A DNA stretch of 64,000 bases from positions 1,860,001 through 1,924,000 of the forward strand of contig NZ_CP099997.1 in assembly GCF_024138145.1 (NCBI RefSeq). Direction: 5' to 3'. This DNA comes from Natronosalvus halobius. Its GTDB lineage: Archaea; Halobacteriota; Halobacteria; Halobacteriales; Natrialbaceae. Position numbers and translations under genes: made by a program. Positions 1-7,215 of this stretch are shown here, in pieces; within the stretch, counting starts at the first letter, position 1, and each line of letters starts with the position of its first letter. The notes beneath the pieces were generated by a model. The model worked only from the letters and a program-made list of their open reading frames with translations. It did no database searches and was not told the DNA's origin.

Positions 1-717
1 CGACTGCAAGTCGGTTCCTCGGGCCCGGTTGATCGTCACGCCCGACGCGCTCCGGGTGAACGCCGGGAGCATCAGCACGTCCAGGCCCTCCCAGGCAGCC
101 GGGCCGTAGAGAAAACAGGGGAGCTTTCGCCCGCCGACCGAGAGCGCTGGGTGGTCGTGGCCGACGACGACTCGCTCGAGGTTCGAGGCCTCGCGGTTCT
201 CGCGATTCTTGCGGTTCTCGTGATTCTCGTGATTCTCGTGATTCTCGTGATTCTCGGATTCCGCATCGACTCGCTCCAGGACGGGCTGCTCGTGCCCGTG
301 GCAAACCAGCGTCTCCCCGTCGGCCAGCACGTACGCGTCGGGAGCGCGTCCGTCGTAGACCGCCTCGAGCATCCCGTCGTGGTTTCCGGGGGTGACCACC
401 AGTTCGCCACCGGTCTCAGCAACGACCCGCTCGAGGCGAGTGACAGTCCAGTCGGCCCCACGGGGTACGGTCGAAAACGAGTGCAAGAGGTCGCCGGCGA
501 CGACGACCATTTCGGCGTCGACGCGACCGAGCAGGCGCTCGAGGCGATCGATCACGTCGCCGCCGTCGTCGATCGGTGCCTCGATCCGAGAAGCCGCTGC
601 CTTCCCGACGTGGAGGTCCGAGAGGACGAGTGCGTTGGCTCCCGGGACGAAGACGGCACGCTCGAGGAACTCGACGGGGGCGTCCACTCGAACGGAGTCG
701 GGAAAAGCGCCGGCCAT
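1..717 (-). CDS. Metallophosphoesterase, SbcD/Mre11-related archaeal family (3' end cut by the window)
   Basis: The visible 239 codons read straight to the window edge, so the C-terminus is missing. Calcineurin-like phosphoesterase motifs appear in order: DLH at residues 34-36, GDL at 75-77, GNHD at 111-114, CHGHE at 139-143 and GHDHP at 186-190. Together they form the two-metal site of a phosphodiesterase or nuclease; the substrate is unknown. The family is the archaeal ICC-like/SbcD-related group. Between the fourth and fifth motifs, residues 155-176 are a run of Glu-Asn-His and Glu/Lys-Asn-Arg triplets encoded by a 9-bp minisatellite. The start lies 4 bp downstream of the artA stop, so the two genes are probably co-transcribed. 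The family is confident, the function is not. Confidence 0.85.
   Translation of the reverse strand, partial: MAGAFPDSVRVDAPVEFLERAVFVPGANALVLSDLHVGKAAASRIEAPIDDGGDVIDRLERLLGRVDAEMVVVAGDLLHSFSTVPRGADWTVTRLERVVAETGGELVVTPGNHDGMLEAVYDGRAPDAYVLADGETLVCHGHEQPVLERVDAESENHENHENHENHENRKNRENREASNLERVVVGHDHPALSVGGRKLPCFLYGPAAWEGLDVLMLPAFTRSASGVTINRARGTDLQS
190..257. repeat. 9-bp coding minisatellite
   Basis: About seven tandem 9-bp units (plus-strand consensus gattctcgt, with diverged units at one end) lie inside the phosphoesterase gene. The unit is three codons, so copy-number change keeps the frame and only lengthens an Asn-His-Glu linker in front of the last metal-binding motif. Confidence 0.9.
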
Positions 718-721
718 CGCC

Positions 722-1693
722 TCAATCGTCGCTCGAGGGCGTGATCTGCTCGCCTGTGGGGTCGGGTTTTCCGAGGGCCTCGGCGAGGTCGTACTCGGTC
801 CCGGTGAGTACGAACAGCGCCTCCTCGAGCGGTTCTACGACCTCCGGAAGGATGCGAATCACGAGGTACGTGATCCCGACGAGGGCGACGATCGATAGCG
901 ACTGGGCGACGAAGTTGTGGGCGACGAGGAACGACGTCCGGTCGGCGGGCGATCCCATGTACGTCGTCGTAATGTAGATCAGCGGGTCGTACTGGAACCA
1001 GCCGAAGGGCGAGGCGAGACCGATGAAGACGTTTCGGATCAGGTTCAGGAACCAGATGACGCCGATGGCGAGCGCGAACGCGGTGGCCTTTCGCCGGAGT
1101 GGCGCCTTCACGGCGGCGATCAATCCGCCGAAGATCGCCATGCTCCCGATGCCGGTACACGCGAGGACGATGTAGGTCGTTCGCCCCGTTACCGTCTCGT
1201 CGGGGTCGAAGTCGAAGCGACTCTTGTAGCCGTTCGCACCCTCGTTGAGGCCCGGGCTGTGGCCGAGCAGTTCCATCCCGTAGTGGGTCTGGGCAGCCGT
1301 CGTCTCGATCAGCCAGGTCCTGGCGAACGGAATCGTCTCGACGGGGAGGTAGATAATTCCCATGAAGGCGACCGCCTTCGTGAGCAAGAGCAGGGACGTT
1401 CGGCCCTGGTACAGGAGATACCCCGTGTACGCACACAGCGGAAGTGCGGCGAGGCTCAACATCGTCTGGATCGGGCTCTGGGCCTCGCCGTAGTAGTACG
1501 GAACCATCGTCAACCAAAAGACGCCGAAGACGACCCAGGCGCCGGCGGCCAGGTAGCGGGCGGCGTTCTCACGGGCCTGCCACTGGAGGAGCAGTGCGAG
1601 AACGAAGGCGCCGATCGCGACCCACGCCAGCGCGTCGGTGGCGCCGAACGACCCTACGGCCGCTGGCAGGACCGTTACGGGCGAGGAGGACAT
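722..1693 (-). CDS. artA: Archaeosortase A
   Basis: This polytopic membrane transpeptidase is expected to process proteins carrying a C-terminal PGF-CTERM signal, such as S-layer glycoproteins, coupling cleavage to lipid attachment at the cell surface. The 323-residue protein has about seven to eight hydrophobic segments. The exosortase/archaeosortase catalytic pattern is visible: Cys179 in LACTGIGSM, Arg220 in LIRNVF and His259 in VAHNF. An ATG at 1693 is preferred to the GTG two codons upstream. The cytoplasmic-looking acidic C-terminal tail of about 35 residues follows the last helix. It precedes the phosphoesterase by 4 bp and is divergent from a winged-helix regulator. No PGF-CTERM substrate was noticed in this window. 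Confidence 0.92.
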   Translation of the reverse strand: MSSSPVTVLPAAVGSFGATDALAWVAIGAFVLALLLQWQARENAARYLAAGAWVVFGVFWLTMVPYYYGEAQSPIQTMLSLAALPLCAYTGYLLYQGRTSLLLLTKAVAFMGIIYLPVETIPFARTWLIETTAAQTHYGMELLGHSPGLNEGANGYKSRFDFDPDETVTGRTTYIVLACTGIGSMAIFGGLIAAVKAPLRRKATAFALAIGVIWFLNLIRNVFIGLASPFGWFQYDPLIYITTTYMGSPADRTSFLVAHNFVAQSLSIVALVGITYLVIRILPEVVEPLEEALFVLTGTEYDLAEALGKPDPTGEQITPSSDD

Positions 1694-1843
1694 TGTCACG
1701 CGAATTGACGGACTCGAGCGCTATCAACCTGACGCTGTATGCCGCTCGGACGTGGTTGCGGTACTCGAGGCCACAGTCCACCACTGAAACGAGCGGCCCG
1801 AGAGACCGCGCCATTTTTGGCCATGTCGTGAGAACGCGTGCAC

Positions 1844-2623
1844 ATGGTCGACGTTCTCGACAACAAACGCGCCGCGACGCGGTTTCGAATCCTCGTCGAG
1901 ATCGCTGAACGGCAACCGGCCGTCAGCCAGGGCGAAATCGCCGCGGAAGTCGGCGTCACCAGTCAGGCCGTCAGCGAGTACATCCGCGACCTCGTCGAGG
2001 ACGGTTTCGTCGAGAAGGAGGGACGCTCTCGCTACCGCGTCACGAACGAGGGCGTCGACTGGCTCTTCCAGGCCGCCGGCGACGTCCGCCGGTTCGCCGA
2101 CCACGTCACCGAGGACATCCTCGGCGCCATGGGCGAGGACGCCGCCATCGCCAGCGCCGACCTCGAGGCCGGCGACCCCGTCTCGCTCACCGTCGAAGAC
2201 GGCCTCCTCCACGCGGCCCCCGGCGAGGCCGGTCCCGCGACCGGCGTCGCGACCACCGACGCCGCCGCCGGATCGGACGTCGGCGTCACGAGTTTCGAGG
2301 GCGTCATCGATCTCGAGCCCGGTTCCGTGACGGTCTGGCAGGTTCCACCGGTCCGAGCAGGCGGCAGCCAGTCGGCGACCCTCGAGGCCATCGCGGACGG
2401 CTGTGCCGACGCGGATCTGGTCCTGGCGACGGGCGTCGAGGCCATCGTCGCCCTCGACGAGGCCGACGTCGAACCGGCGGTCACGTTCGCCGTCGGGGCC
2501 GTCGCCGCCGACGCCGCCGAACGCGGCCTCGACACCGCCGTCGTCGCCACCACCGACGCCGTCGGGCGCGTCACCGACGTGCTCAGAGACGGCGACGTGG
2601 CCTACGAAGTGCTCGAGGGGTGA
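1844..2623 (+). CDS. Winged-helix transcriptional regulator, MarR-like N-terminus
   Basis: The 259-residue protein starts with a helix-turn-helix: residues about 8-75 include SQGEIAAEVGVTSQAVSEY and a following wing, SRYRVTNEG. The remaining 180 residues are an alpha/beta domain rich in Ala, Asp and Val without a motif I recognise, possibly a ligand-binding or Rossmann-like sensor. The ATG at 1844 lies about 28 bp after a TATA-like catttttgg, which fits a leaderless start; a GTG two codons upstream is the alternative. It is divergent from artA, so it may control that promoter, but this is inference from position only. Confidence 0.8.
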   Translation: MVDVLDNKRAATRFRILVEIAERQPAVSQGEIAAEVGVTSQAVSEYIRDLVEDGFVEKEGRSRYRVTNEGVDWLFQAAGDVRRFADHVTEDILGAMGEDAAIASADLEAGDPVSLTVEDGLLHAAPGEAGPATGVATTDAAAGSDVGVTSFEGVIDLEPGSVTVWQVPPVRAGGSQSATLEAIADGCADADLVLATGVEAIVALDEADVEPAVTFAVGAVAADAAERGLDTAVVATTDAVGRVTDVLRDGDVAYEVLEG

Positions 2624-2736
2624 GAGGCGACGTCGGTGCCGAAAATAGGGCGTTAGTGCGATTCCAAACGTCGACCGATGCGCGAAACCGGATGAATTCT
2701 ATCGGTTTCACCAATCAGTTCAGGCCTGGAACGCCA

Positions 2737-3351
2737 CTAGTCGGCGTGTTCTCGCACCGTCGCGTACGCCTCCTGGACCCGCTGGAACGATTCCTCGTCG
2801 CCGCCGTGGTCGGGGTGGACGGCTTTGACCCGCTCGCGGTAGGCCTCGCGGATCGCCTCCGCGTCCGCCGTCGTCGAGACGCCGAGGGCCTCGTAGGCCC
2901 GCTTCAGGCGGCCCTCGACGGTCATCGTCCCGTACTCGCGCTCGTGCTCGAGGGACGGTACCTCGAACGGGAGTCGATCGGCCAGATGGACGCCAGGCAT
3001 CTCGTGTTCGGCCAGGATGAGGTGCGTGCCGGTGCACGCCTGGAGCCGGACGAACGCCTCCGCGTCGAAGGTGACGGCGACGTCACGGTCGGGCAAATAG
3101 AACGCCACCGTCTCGGCTGCGTCCTCAAGTTTCCACTCCTCGAGGTAGCGTTCGTCGATCTCCTGCAGATACGTCCGAATCTCGCCACGGCGTCGTCGCT
3201 CGCTCGAGTACTTGCTCTCGCTGGTGGTGACGCGACTCGGGAACAACCGTTCGCCGACGACGAAGAGCGTCGCGGCGACCCCGGTGAAAATCCCGCCGAG
3301 GACGAGCCCCCACAGAACCGCCGGCGGGATCACCTCGAGGACGCTCGTTGG
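2737..3351 (-). CDS. Membrane-anchored J-domain (DnaJ-like) protein
   Basis: An N-terminal transmembrane helix (residues about 10-33 from this start) is followed by a charged middle region and a C-terminal J domain carrying the essential HPD tripeptide (VHPDHGG, about residues 179-181). A membrane J protein would recruit Hsp70 (DnaK) to the membrane; the client is unknown. I chose the GTG at 3351 because a TATA-like TTCTTTATCC sits 27 bp upstream and the protein then begins just before the helix. An in-frame GTG at 3429 would add 26 Arg-rich residues. It lies downstream of the PAC2 gene on the same strand with a 91-bp or longer gap, so it probably has its own promoter. Confidence 0.82.
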   Translation of the reverse strand, partial: PTSVLEVIPPAVLWGLVLGGIFTGVAATLFVVGERLFPSRVTTSESKYSSERRRRGEIRTYLQEIDERYLEEWKLEDAAETVAFYLPDRDVAVTFDAEAFVRLQACTGTHLILAEHEMPGVHLADRLPFEVPSLEHEREYGTMTVEGRLKRAYEALGVSTTADAEAIREAYRERVKAVHPDHGGDEESFQRVQEAYATVREHAD

Positions 3352-3520
3352 CACGGACCACCGTAGTCGCCGGAGGATAAAGAACCGCTCGCTCGCGAGT
3401 GGCCGAACCGACCCGGACGGTGACGTCACTGAAGCAGACGCGACGGCGGCACGACCGAGGTAGACGCGACGGAGACGACTCCGTCACCAGGATGGGGCGC
3501 AACGGAGAGAGCCCAGGGAC

Positions 3521-4291
3521 TCAGCCGAAGTACCGCAGGTCGTCGTCGTTCGGAACGTCCATCGCCTGCTGTTGCTGTTCCATCTCCTGGATCTTGCCGA
3601 TGACCTCCTCCATCTCGTCGGCGCGCTCGTCCAGGGGGTCGTAGTCGACATCGAACCCGAGTCGTGCCTCGAGCACCTCCAGGACGGCACGAGCGCTCTT
3701 GGGATCGACGAGGTAGCCACTGGTCTCGCCCATGAGACAGGTCGCCTCGAACCCGCGACGCTCCCCGATGCCGAGCAACAGCCCAGAGACACCGACGATG
3801 CCGCCCGCCGGTTCGTCTTCGCGGAACTCGACACCGACGTCCTCGAGGGGTTCGATTAGCGACTCGTCGGTGACCGCACCGAGGACGGCGTACTCGTCGA
3901 TGAGCTCGCCCGTCGGAACGCCGCCGAGGGCGTACAACTCCGTCGCGTCGAAGTCCTCGGCGACGTCGAGAAACGCGTCGGTGAGGACGTAGTGGCCCGC
4001 GTTGGTCTGGGCCTGGTGATCGCCCGTCAGGACGAGCACGTCTCGGCCCTCCTCGGGCGTCACCGCGTGGACCTCCGCGCAGGTCAGACTGGTGACGCCG
4101 TCTTCGACCGTCACCTGTGGCGGGAACTCCTGGGAGTAGATCCGCCGAACGAGGGTGCTCTCGGCCTCGAGTTCCTCGAGCAGGTGGTCGGCGACGAGTT
4201 TCCCGACGTGGCCGACGCCGGGTAGTCCCTCGATCAACACCGGTTCGTCGAGTGTCGTCTCGGCGACCGCCTCGATATCGAGTTCGTCCAT
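3521..4291 (-). CDS. PAC2-family proteasome assembly chaperone homologue
   Basis: The 256-residue protein belongs to the archaeal PAC2 (COG2047) family related to eukaryotic proteasome assembly chaperones. The family start is typical: DEPVLIEGLPGVGHVGKLVA near residues 15-34. Further features are GDHQAQT and the GGVPTGE loop. The last 50 residues form a helical, probably coiled-coil tail with EMEQQQQAM. It begins 6 bp after the nop10 stop and is the last gene of the L44e-S27e-aIF2alpha-Nop10 operon, a combination widespread in archaea that links ribosome and proteasome biogenesis. A direct role in 20S assembly is inferred from the family. Confidence 0.88.
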   Translation of the reverse strand: MDELDIEAVAETTLDEPVLIEGLPGVGHVGKLVADHLLEELEAESTLVRRIYSQEFPPQVTVEDGVTSLTCAEVHAVTPEEGRDVLVLTGDHQAQTNAGHYVLTDAFLDVAEDFDATELYALGGVPTGELIDEYAVLGAVTDESLIEPLEDVGVEFREDEPAGGIVGVSGLLLGIGERRGFEATCLMGETSGYLVDPKSARAVLEVLEARLGFDVDYDPLDERADEMEEVIGKIQEMEQQQQAMDVPNDDDLRYFG

Positions 4292-4297
4292 ACCGTA

Positions 4298-4477
4298 TCA
4301 GCGGACGCGACGTTTAAGAGCACGTCGGTACTCTCCGTTTCGATCCTCGGGGTCGAACGGCGCGGGGGCACTGTTGACCGCGTCGGCACCGCACTCGGGG
4401 CAGGAATCAGAGAGCGTGTAGACCGGCCGGTCGTGAACCGACTGCCAGGCCGAACAGATGCGAATGTCGGATTTCAT
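4298..4477 (-). CDS. nop10: Ribosome biogenesis protein Nop10 (H/ACA RNP)
   Basis: At 59 residues it matches the size of archaeal Nop10, the small subunit that bridges Cbf5 and L7Ae in the H/ACA pseudouridylation complex. The N-terminus has the zinc-ribbon remnant (Cys8 and Cys25-Pro-Glu-Cys28), followed by the conserved APAPFDPEDRNGEYRR region that contacts Cbf5. The first knuckle has only one cysteine, which seems usual in haloarchaea. The start at 4477 follows aIF2-alpha by 19 bp; longer in-frame extensions would run into the upstream gene in another frame. Confidence 0.93.
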   Translation of the reverse strand: MKSDIRICSAWQSVHDRPVYTLSDSCPECGADAVNSAPAPFDPEDRNGEYRRALKRRVR

Positions 4478-4496
4478 CGTCGAAAAACGGAACCGG

Positions 4497-5297
4497 CTAC
4501 TCGTCGTCGGTTCGTCGCTCGCGGTGGTACTCGCCCTCTCCGCCCTCGGCTTCGATCGCATCGACCGCTCGTTCGGCGCTGGCCTCGAGGACGCTCTCGG
4601 CGGTCTTGTAGTTCGGCGCACGGACCTTGATCCGGTACTCGGGCGCCCCGACGTAGGTCACGTCGAGTTCGACGCCGTCGGGGATCTCGCCGTTCCCCTC
4701 GGCGGCCTCGAGCGCCGATCGAATCCCGTCGACGCCGCTCGGGGAGGGATTTTCGAGGTCGACGTAGCCGGTGACGTTGACGTACGGCACCGAGACGTTC
4801 TCGCGGGCCGCCTCCACGATGGCGTCGCGCTCGTCGTCGTCGAGATCCGTGTCCTGGAGAGCCTCGTCGCCGTGGATGGCCGCCTGTTTGAACCCGTCGT
4901 AGAGCGTGCCGTACGCACCCAGAAGTTCGTTGGCGATGCCGATGTACTCCTCGTCGGCGATGTCCTCGCCGAAGGCGATCTCCATCCAGTTGTCGGCCTT
5001 TTGCTCGTTTTTCCACTCCTGGATCTTGTCGGAGCGCTGGTGGTCGTTGACGTCCTTGAGCGAGAGGTCGATCTGCTCGTGGGACTCGTCGACGTCGAGG
5101 ACCTTGCAGACGGCGATCTGGCCCTCTCGAACGTGATCGCGGACGTTCTTGATCCAGCCGCTGGCAACCTCCGAGATGTGGATCAGGCCGCGCTTGTCCT
5201 GGTACTCCTCGAGGTCGACGAACACGCCAAAGTCCTCGATCTCGTCGATCTTGCCGACGACGAGTTCGCCCGGTTCGGGCCAGCCGCTGTACTTCAT
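4497..5297 (-). CDS. eif2a: Translation initiation factor aIF2, alpha subunit
   Basis: This is one of three subunits of aIF2, which delivers initiator Met-tRNA to the small ribosomal subunit. The 266-residue protein has the expected order: an S1/OB-fold RNA-binding domain (residues about 8-84, with [15 protein letters not shown] and [10 protein letters not shown]), a helical middle domain (about 88-170), and the alpha/beta C-terminal domain that docks onto the gamma subunit (about 175-260, with [17 protein letters not shown]). Its ATG overlaps the S27e TGA by 4 bp, showing translational coupling. The gene for the cognate initiator tRNA lies about 1.2 kb away on the other strand. Confidence 0.96.
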   Translation of the reverse strand: MKYSGWPEPGELVVGKIDEIEDFGVFVDLEEYQDKRGLIHISEVASGWIKNVRDHVREGQIAVCKVLDVDESHEQIDLSLKDVNDHQRSDKIQEWKNEQKADNWMEIAFGEDIADEEYIGIANELLGAYGTLYDGFKQAAIHGDEALQDTDLDDDERDAIVEAARENVSVPYVNVTGYVDLENPSPSGVDGIRSALEAAEGNGEIPDGVELDVTYVGAPEYRIKVRAPNYKTAESVLEASAERAVDAIEAEGGEGEYHRERRTDDE

Positions 5298-5467
5298 CGT
5301 GACTCGACGGTTTCGAGGATTTCGTGGTCGATCTCGGCCTTCCCGCCGGTGGGGACGGCGAGCGTGGTCCCACAGACGGCGCAGGCGACCTCCGAGGCCG
5401 CCTTGCCGAAGACGATCTGTTCGTTCTCACAGTCGCTGCATCGGACGCGGTAGTAGCTTCCTGCCAT
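5294..5467 (-). CDS. rps27e: Ribosomal protein S27e (eS27)
   Basis: This 57-residue small-subunit protein carries a four-cysteine zinc ribbon: Cys10-x2-Cys13 and Cys29-x2-Cys32. The motif [16 protein letters not shown] is characteristic of eS27. It starts 5 bp after the L44e stop and overlaps aIF2-alpha by 4 bp, so it sits inside the operon. Confidence 0.96.
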   Translation of the reverse strand: MAGSYYRVRCSDCENEQIVFGKAASEVACAVCGTTLAVPTGGKAEIDHEILETVESR

Positions 5468-5472
5468 TGAAA

Positions 5473-5757
5473 TCACTCCTGGAACTCGAGTCGGCCGGCG
5501 CGCCATCCCTCGCGGAGGTGGGCCTTGCCGCACTCGTTGCAGCGGTACTTGAGGTCGGTCTTTTTCGTCGGTTTGTTCCCACTTGGCACCTTCGAGAACT
5601 TTCCGGAGTTTCCGATCGTCGAGAGCTTCCGGGCACGCTGTCGGTCGGCAATCTGCTTCATGCCGGTCTGGCGGCCGGTTCGGACCTTCTCGACCTCGTG
5701 CTGGTGGTGGGCCTGGCAGTGCGGACAGTACGTATTGAAACGGCGTGGCATCTGCAT
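5473..5757 (-). CDS. rpl44e: Ribosomal protein L44e (eL42)
   Basis: This 94-residue large-subunit protein, close to the E site, has two zinc-ribbon pairs: Cys11-x2-Cys14 and Cys73-x2-Cys76. The C-terminal [13 protein letters not shown] is diagnostic for the family. It is the first gene of the operon. A TATA-like GTTTTAAAC at 5792-5800 lies about 40 bp upstream, giving a short leader. Confidence 0.96.
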   Translation of the reverse strand: MQMPRRFNTYCPHCQAHHQHEVEKVRTGRQTGMKQIADRQRARKLSTIGNSGKFSKVPSGNKPTKKTDLKYRCNECGKAHLREGWRAGRLEFQE

Positions 5758-5791
5758 CGTTAACTCACTTGGAGTGGGCTAAGAGAGCCCC

Positions 5792-5800
5792 GTTTAAAAC
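5792..5800 (-). promoter_or_regulatory. TATA-like box of the L44e-S27e-aIF2alpha-Nop10-PAC2 operon
   Basis: The minus-strand octamer-like GTTTTAAAC is the only AT-rich element upstream of rpl44e. It would place the transcription start roughly 13 nt before the ATG. Confidence 0.6.
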
Positions 5801-5925
5801 CCGTTTGGTTCGCCGTCGACGCTCCGCGCTCGTTTCGTTGCTACCGACGCCGACAGAGACGTCGCGGGACGAGAGCCAGGGGGTGCTTCGAAGCGCTTAA
5901 TTCCCCATCGTGCGAACCGCCGGGC

Positions 5926-6192
5926 ATGAAGCGGCTCATCATCCACGGGGACCCCGGCATTCGAAAGGGCGCGGTCGTCGAACACGACGGGGAGGAACTG
6001 GTGTGTTTCGGCATCAGTCGCAACGGCGAGTGGCACGGACCCGACCGGGTCCAGCTCTGGTGCACCGTCGGCGAGGAAGGCGAGTTCGAGGACTTCCAGC
6101 GCCGCAACTTCACGCCCCACTGGCTCGATGTCGTCCGCGCGGACGCGAGCGAGATTACAGTTCTCGAGGCGAAAGGCGACCTCTTCGTCTGA
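5926..6192 (+). CDS. Small conserved haloarchaeal protein, HAH_0734-like
   Basis: The 88-residue acidic protein has no catalytic motif I recognise. The N-terminus MKRLIIHGDPGIRKGAVVEH and the HGPDRVQLWCTVG segment resemble the small haloarchaeal family named HAH_0734, recalled from memory. It probably folds as a compact beta-rich domain; there is one Cys and no signal or membrane helix. A TATA-like CTTAATT at 5896-5902 lies about 27 bp before the ATG, so the mRNA is likely leaderless. It is divergent from the L44e operon. Function is unknown. Confidence 0.75.
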   Translation: MKRLIIHGDPGIRKGAVVEHDGEELVCFGISRNGEWHGPDRVQLWCTVGEEGEFEDFQRRNFTPHWLDVVRADASEITVLEAKGDLFV

Positions 6193-6459
6193 GTCGTCGA
6201 ATCGTGGGTCAGGTACCGCGTTCGACTCACCCGAGTGCCCCCGCCCCCCTTCGACCAACGTGGCCGCAAGAATATGTCGTCGGCTTTCTTACCTACTCGC
6301 TTAGTTGTTCGTTCGCGCGTCCGTAAGTACCTGTTCGACGATTACCTGGGGTCGACGGGTCGGTTCAGACTGGGCCAGTGTACTCGAGACGGCCGGTAGA
6401 AACCCACACACGGCACCCGAATCACAACCCTTAACTACCGTACCGGATTATCATGAGCC

Positions 6460-6534
6460 AGCGGGATGGGATAGCCAGGAGATTCCGGCGGGCTCATAAC
6501 CCGCAGATCGGTAGTTCAAATCTACCTCCCGCTA
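6460..6534 (+). tRNA. Initiator tRNA-Met (CAU)
   Basis: The 75-nt sequence folds as a cloverleaf. The acceptor stem AGCGGGA pairs with TCCCGCT, discriminator A at 6534. The anticodon stem has the three consecutive G-C pairs (GGG/CCC) flanking loop CTCATAA, and the T arm is GGTAG-TTCAAAT-CTACC. The A1-U72 end pair and GGG/CCC anticodon stem are archaeal initiator hallmarks. CCA is not encoded and there is no intron. A TATA-like element (cccttaact) about 28 bp upstream may be its promoter. Confidence 0.95.
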
Positions 6535-6588
6535 CTTTTCAGGAACACGACCCGACGAGCGTAGCGAGGAGGCCGTGTCCCTGAAAAG
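6535..6588 (+). repeat. Near-perfect 15-bp inverted repeat abutting the tRNA 3' end
   Basis: Bases 6535-6549 (cttttcaggaacacg) pair with 6574-6588 with a single G-T-type mismatch, leaving a 24-nt loop that contains CGAGCGTAGCGAGG. The stem begins at the base after the tRNA discriminator. Confidence 0.85.
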
Positions 6589-6867
6589 ACGACGAGTAGA
6601 TTTGAAGCAGGGAGCGGCTTCTCCGTGACCGTGGTTCAAATCTACCTCCCGCTATGTTTTGTCGCGAGCAAATTTGCGAGCGGCGGAAACAACACGAGTA
6701 GTTTGAACGAGAGAAGGCCGTGAGCGTAGCGAGCGGTCTTTTCGTGGTTCACATCTACCTCCCGCTGCTTCGACGCAATACTGTTCGTAAGCGACAATAA
6801 CGAGTAAACAAACGAGTGACGACTGCGAGGGCGGTGCGAGCAGTCTTCGCCTCGTCTACGTCCCGTT
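6535..6867 (+). repeat. Tandem array of tRNA-Met 3'-end copies (three units)
   Basis: Each unit ends with a copy of the tRNA T arm plus acceptor strand: 6631-6654 (gtggttcaaatctacctccc then gcta), 6744-6767 (one internal change, ends gctg) and a degenerate one near 6849-6867 (tctacgtcccgtt). Units are 120, 113 and about 100 bp. Each unit also has a hairpin-forming 5' part, an ACGAGTA motif (near 6591, 6697 and 6800), and a GAGCGTAGCGAG-type stretch followed by TCTT. The copies lack a 5' half and cannot be tRNAs. They look like attachment-site relics or a tRNA-derived repeat. Confidence 0.8.
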
Positions 6868-7184
6868 CAGATAGCGACATCGAACGCTCCAGTTTCGGTA
6901 GAAGCGTCACAGCGTGAGCCGGTAGCCTTGCGGACATAGAGAATTTGGCGGCGAAAATTCGGCAGACAGCGACCGTGTTCCTGGACAGGTAGAAATCGAT
7001 TCATCGGTTGCGATCCAAATCGTGCAAACGAAAAATGTTCGCCGGTTGATTGAAATCCAGTACCACGTCAGTTTCCAACATGTATCAAAAGCAATATTCG
7101 TGAGGAATGGACGTTCATCCAATTATACGGTCGAAGATCGTTCCCATGATTGAGAAATGGTCAGTGAAGGCAACAGTCGGAAGC
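6868..7184. other. AT-richer stretch without a convincing gene
   Basis: Base composition drops well below that of the neighbours. No start with a promoter and a recognisable product is visible on either strand. A plus-strand open stretch around 7022-7090 (VRRLIEIQYHVSF) vaguely recalls the helix-turn-helix of IS630-type transposases but is not convincing. Confidence 0.5.
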
Positions 7185-7192
7185 TATTTATG
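7185..7192 (+). promoter_or_regulatory. TATA-like box of the ABC importer substrate-binding gene
   Basis: The octamer TATTTATG is centred 28 bp before the ATG at 7216, the spacing expected for a leaderless haloarchaeal transcript. Confidence 0.65.
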
Positions 7193-7215
7193 TAATTAGT
7201 ATCTGTACTCTTACT

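Noticed and set aside
190..257. CRISPR-like array
   Set aside because: Units are 9 bp with no spacers and lie inside a coding sequence; this is a minisatellite.
4298..4621. Longer Nop10 start at 4621
   Set aside because: The extra 48 residues overlap the aIF2-alpha gene and have shadow composition; the family starts at MKSDIRIC.
6600..6767. Extra tRNA genes
   Set aside because: The copies have only the T arm and acceptor strand; no D arm or anticodon arm can be folded, so they are relics and not tRNAs.
6907..7122. Minus-strand frame of 71 codons beginning MDERPFLTN
   Set aside because: No start signal or family match, unusual composition, and it lies in the AT-rich gap.
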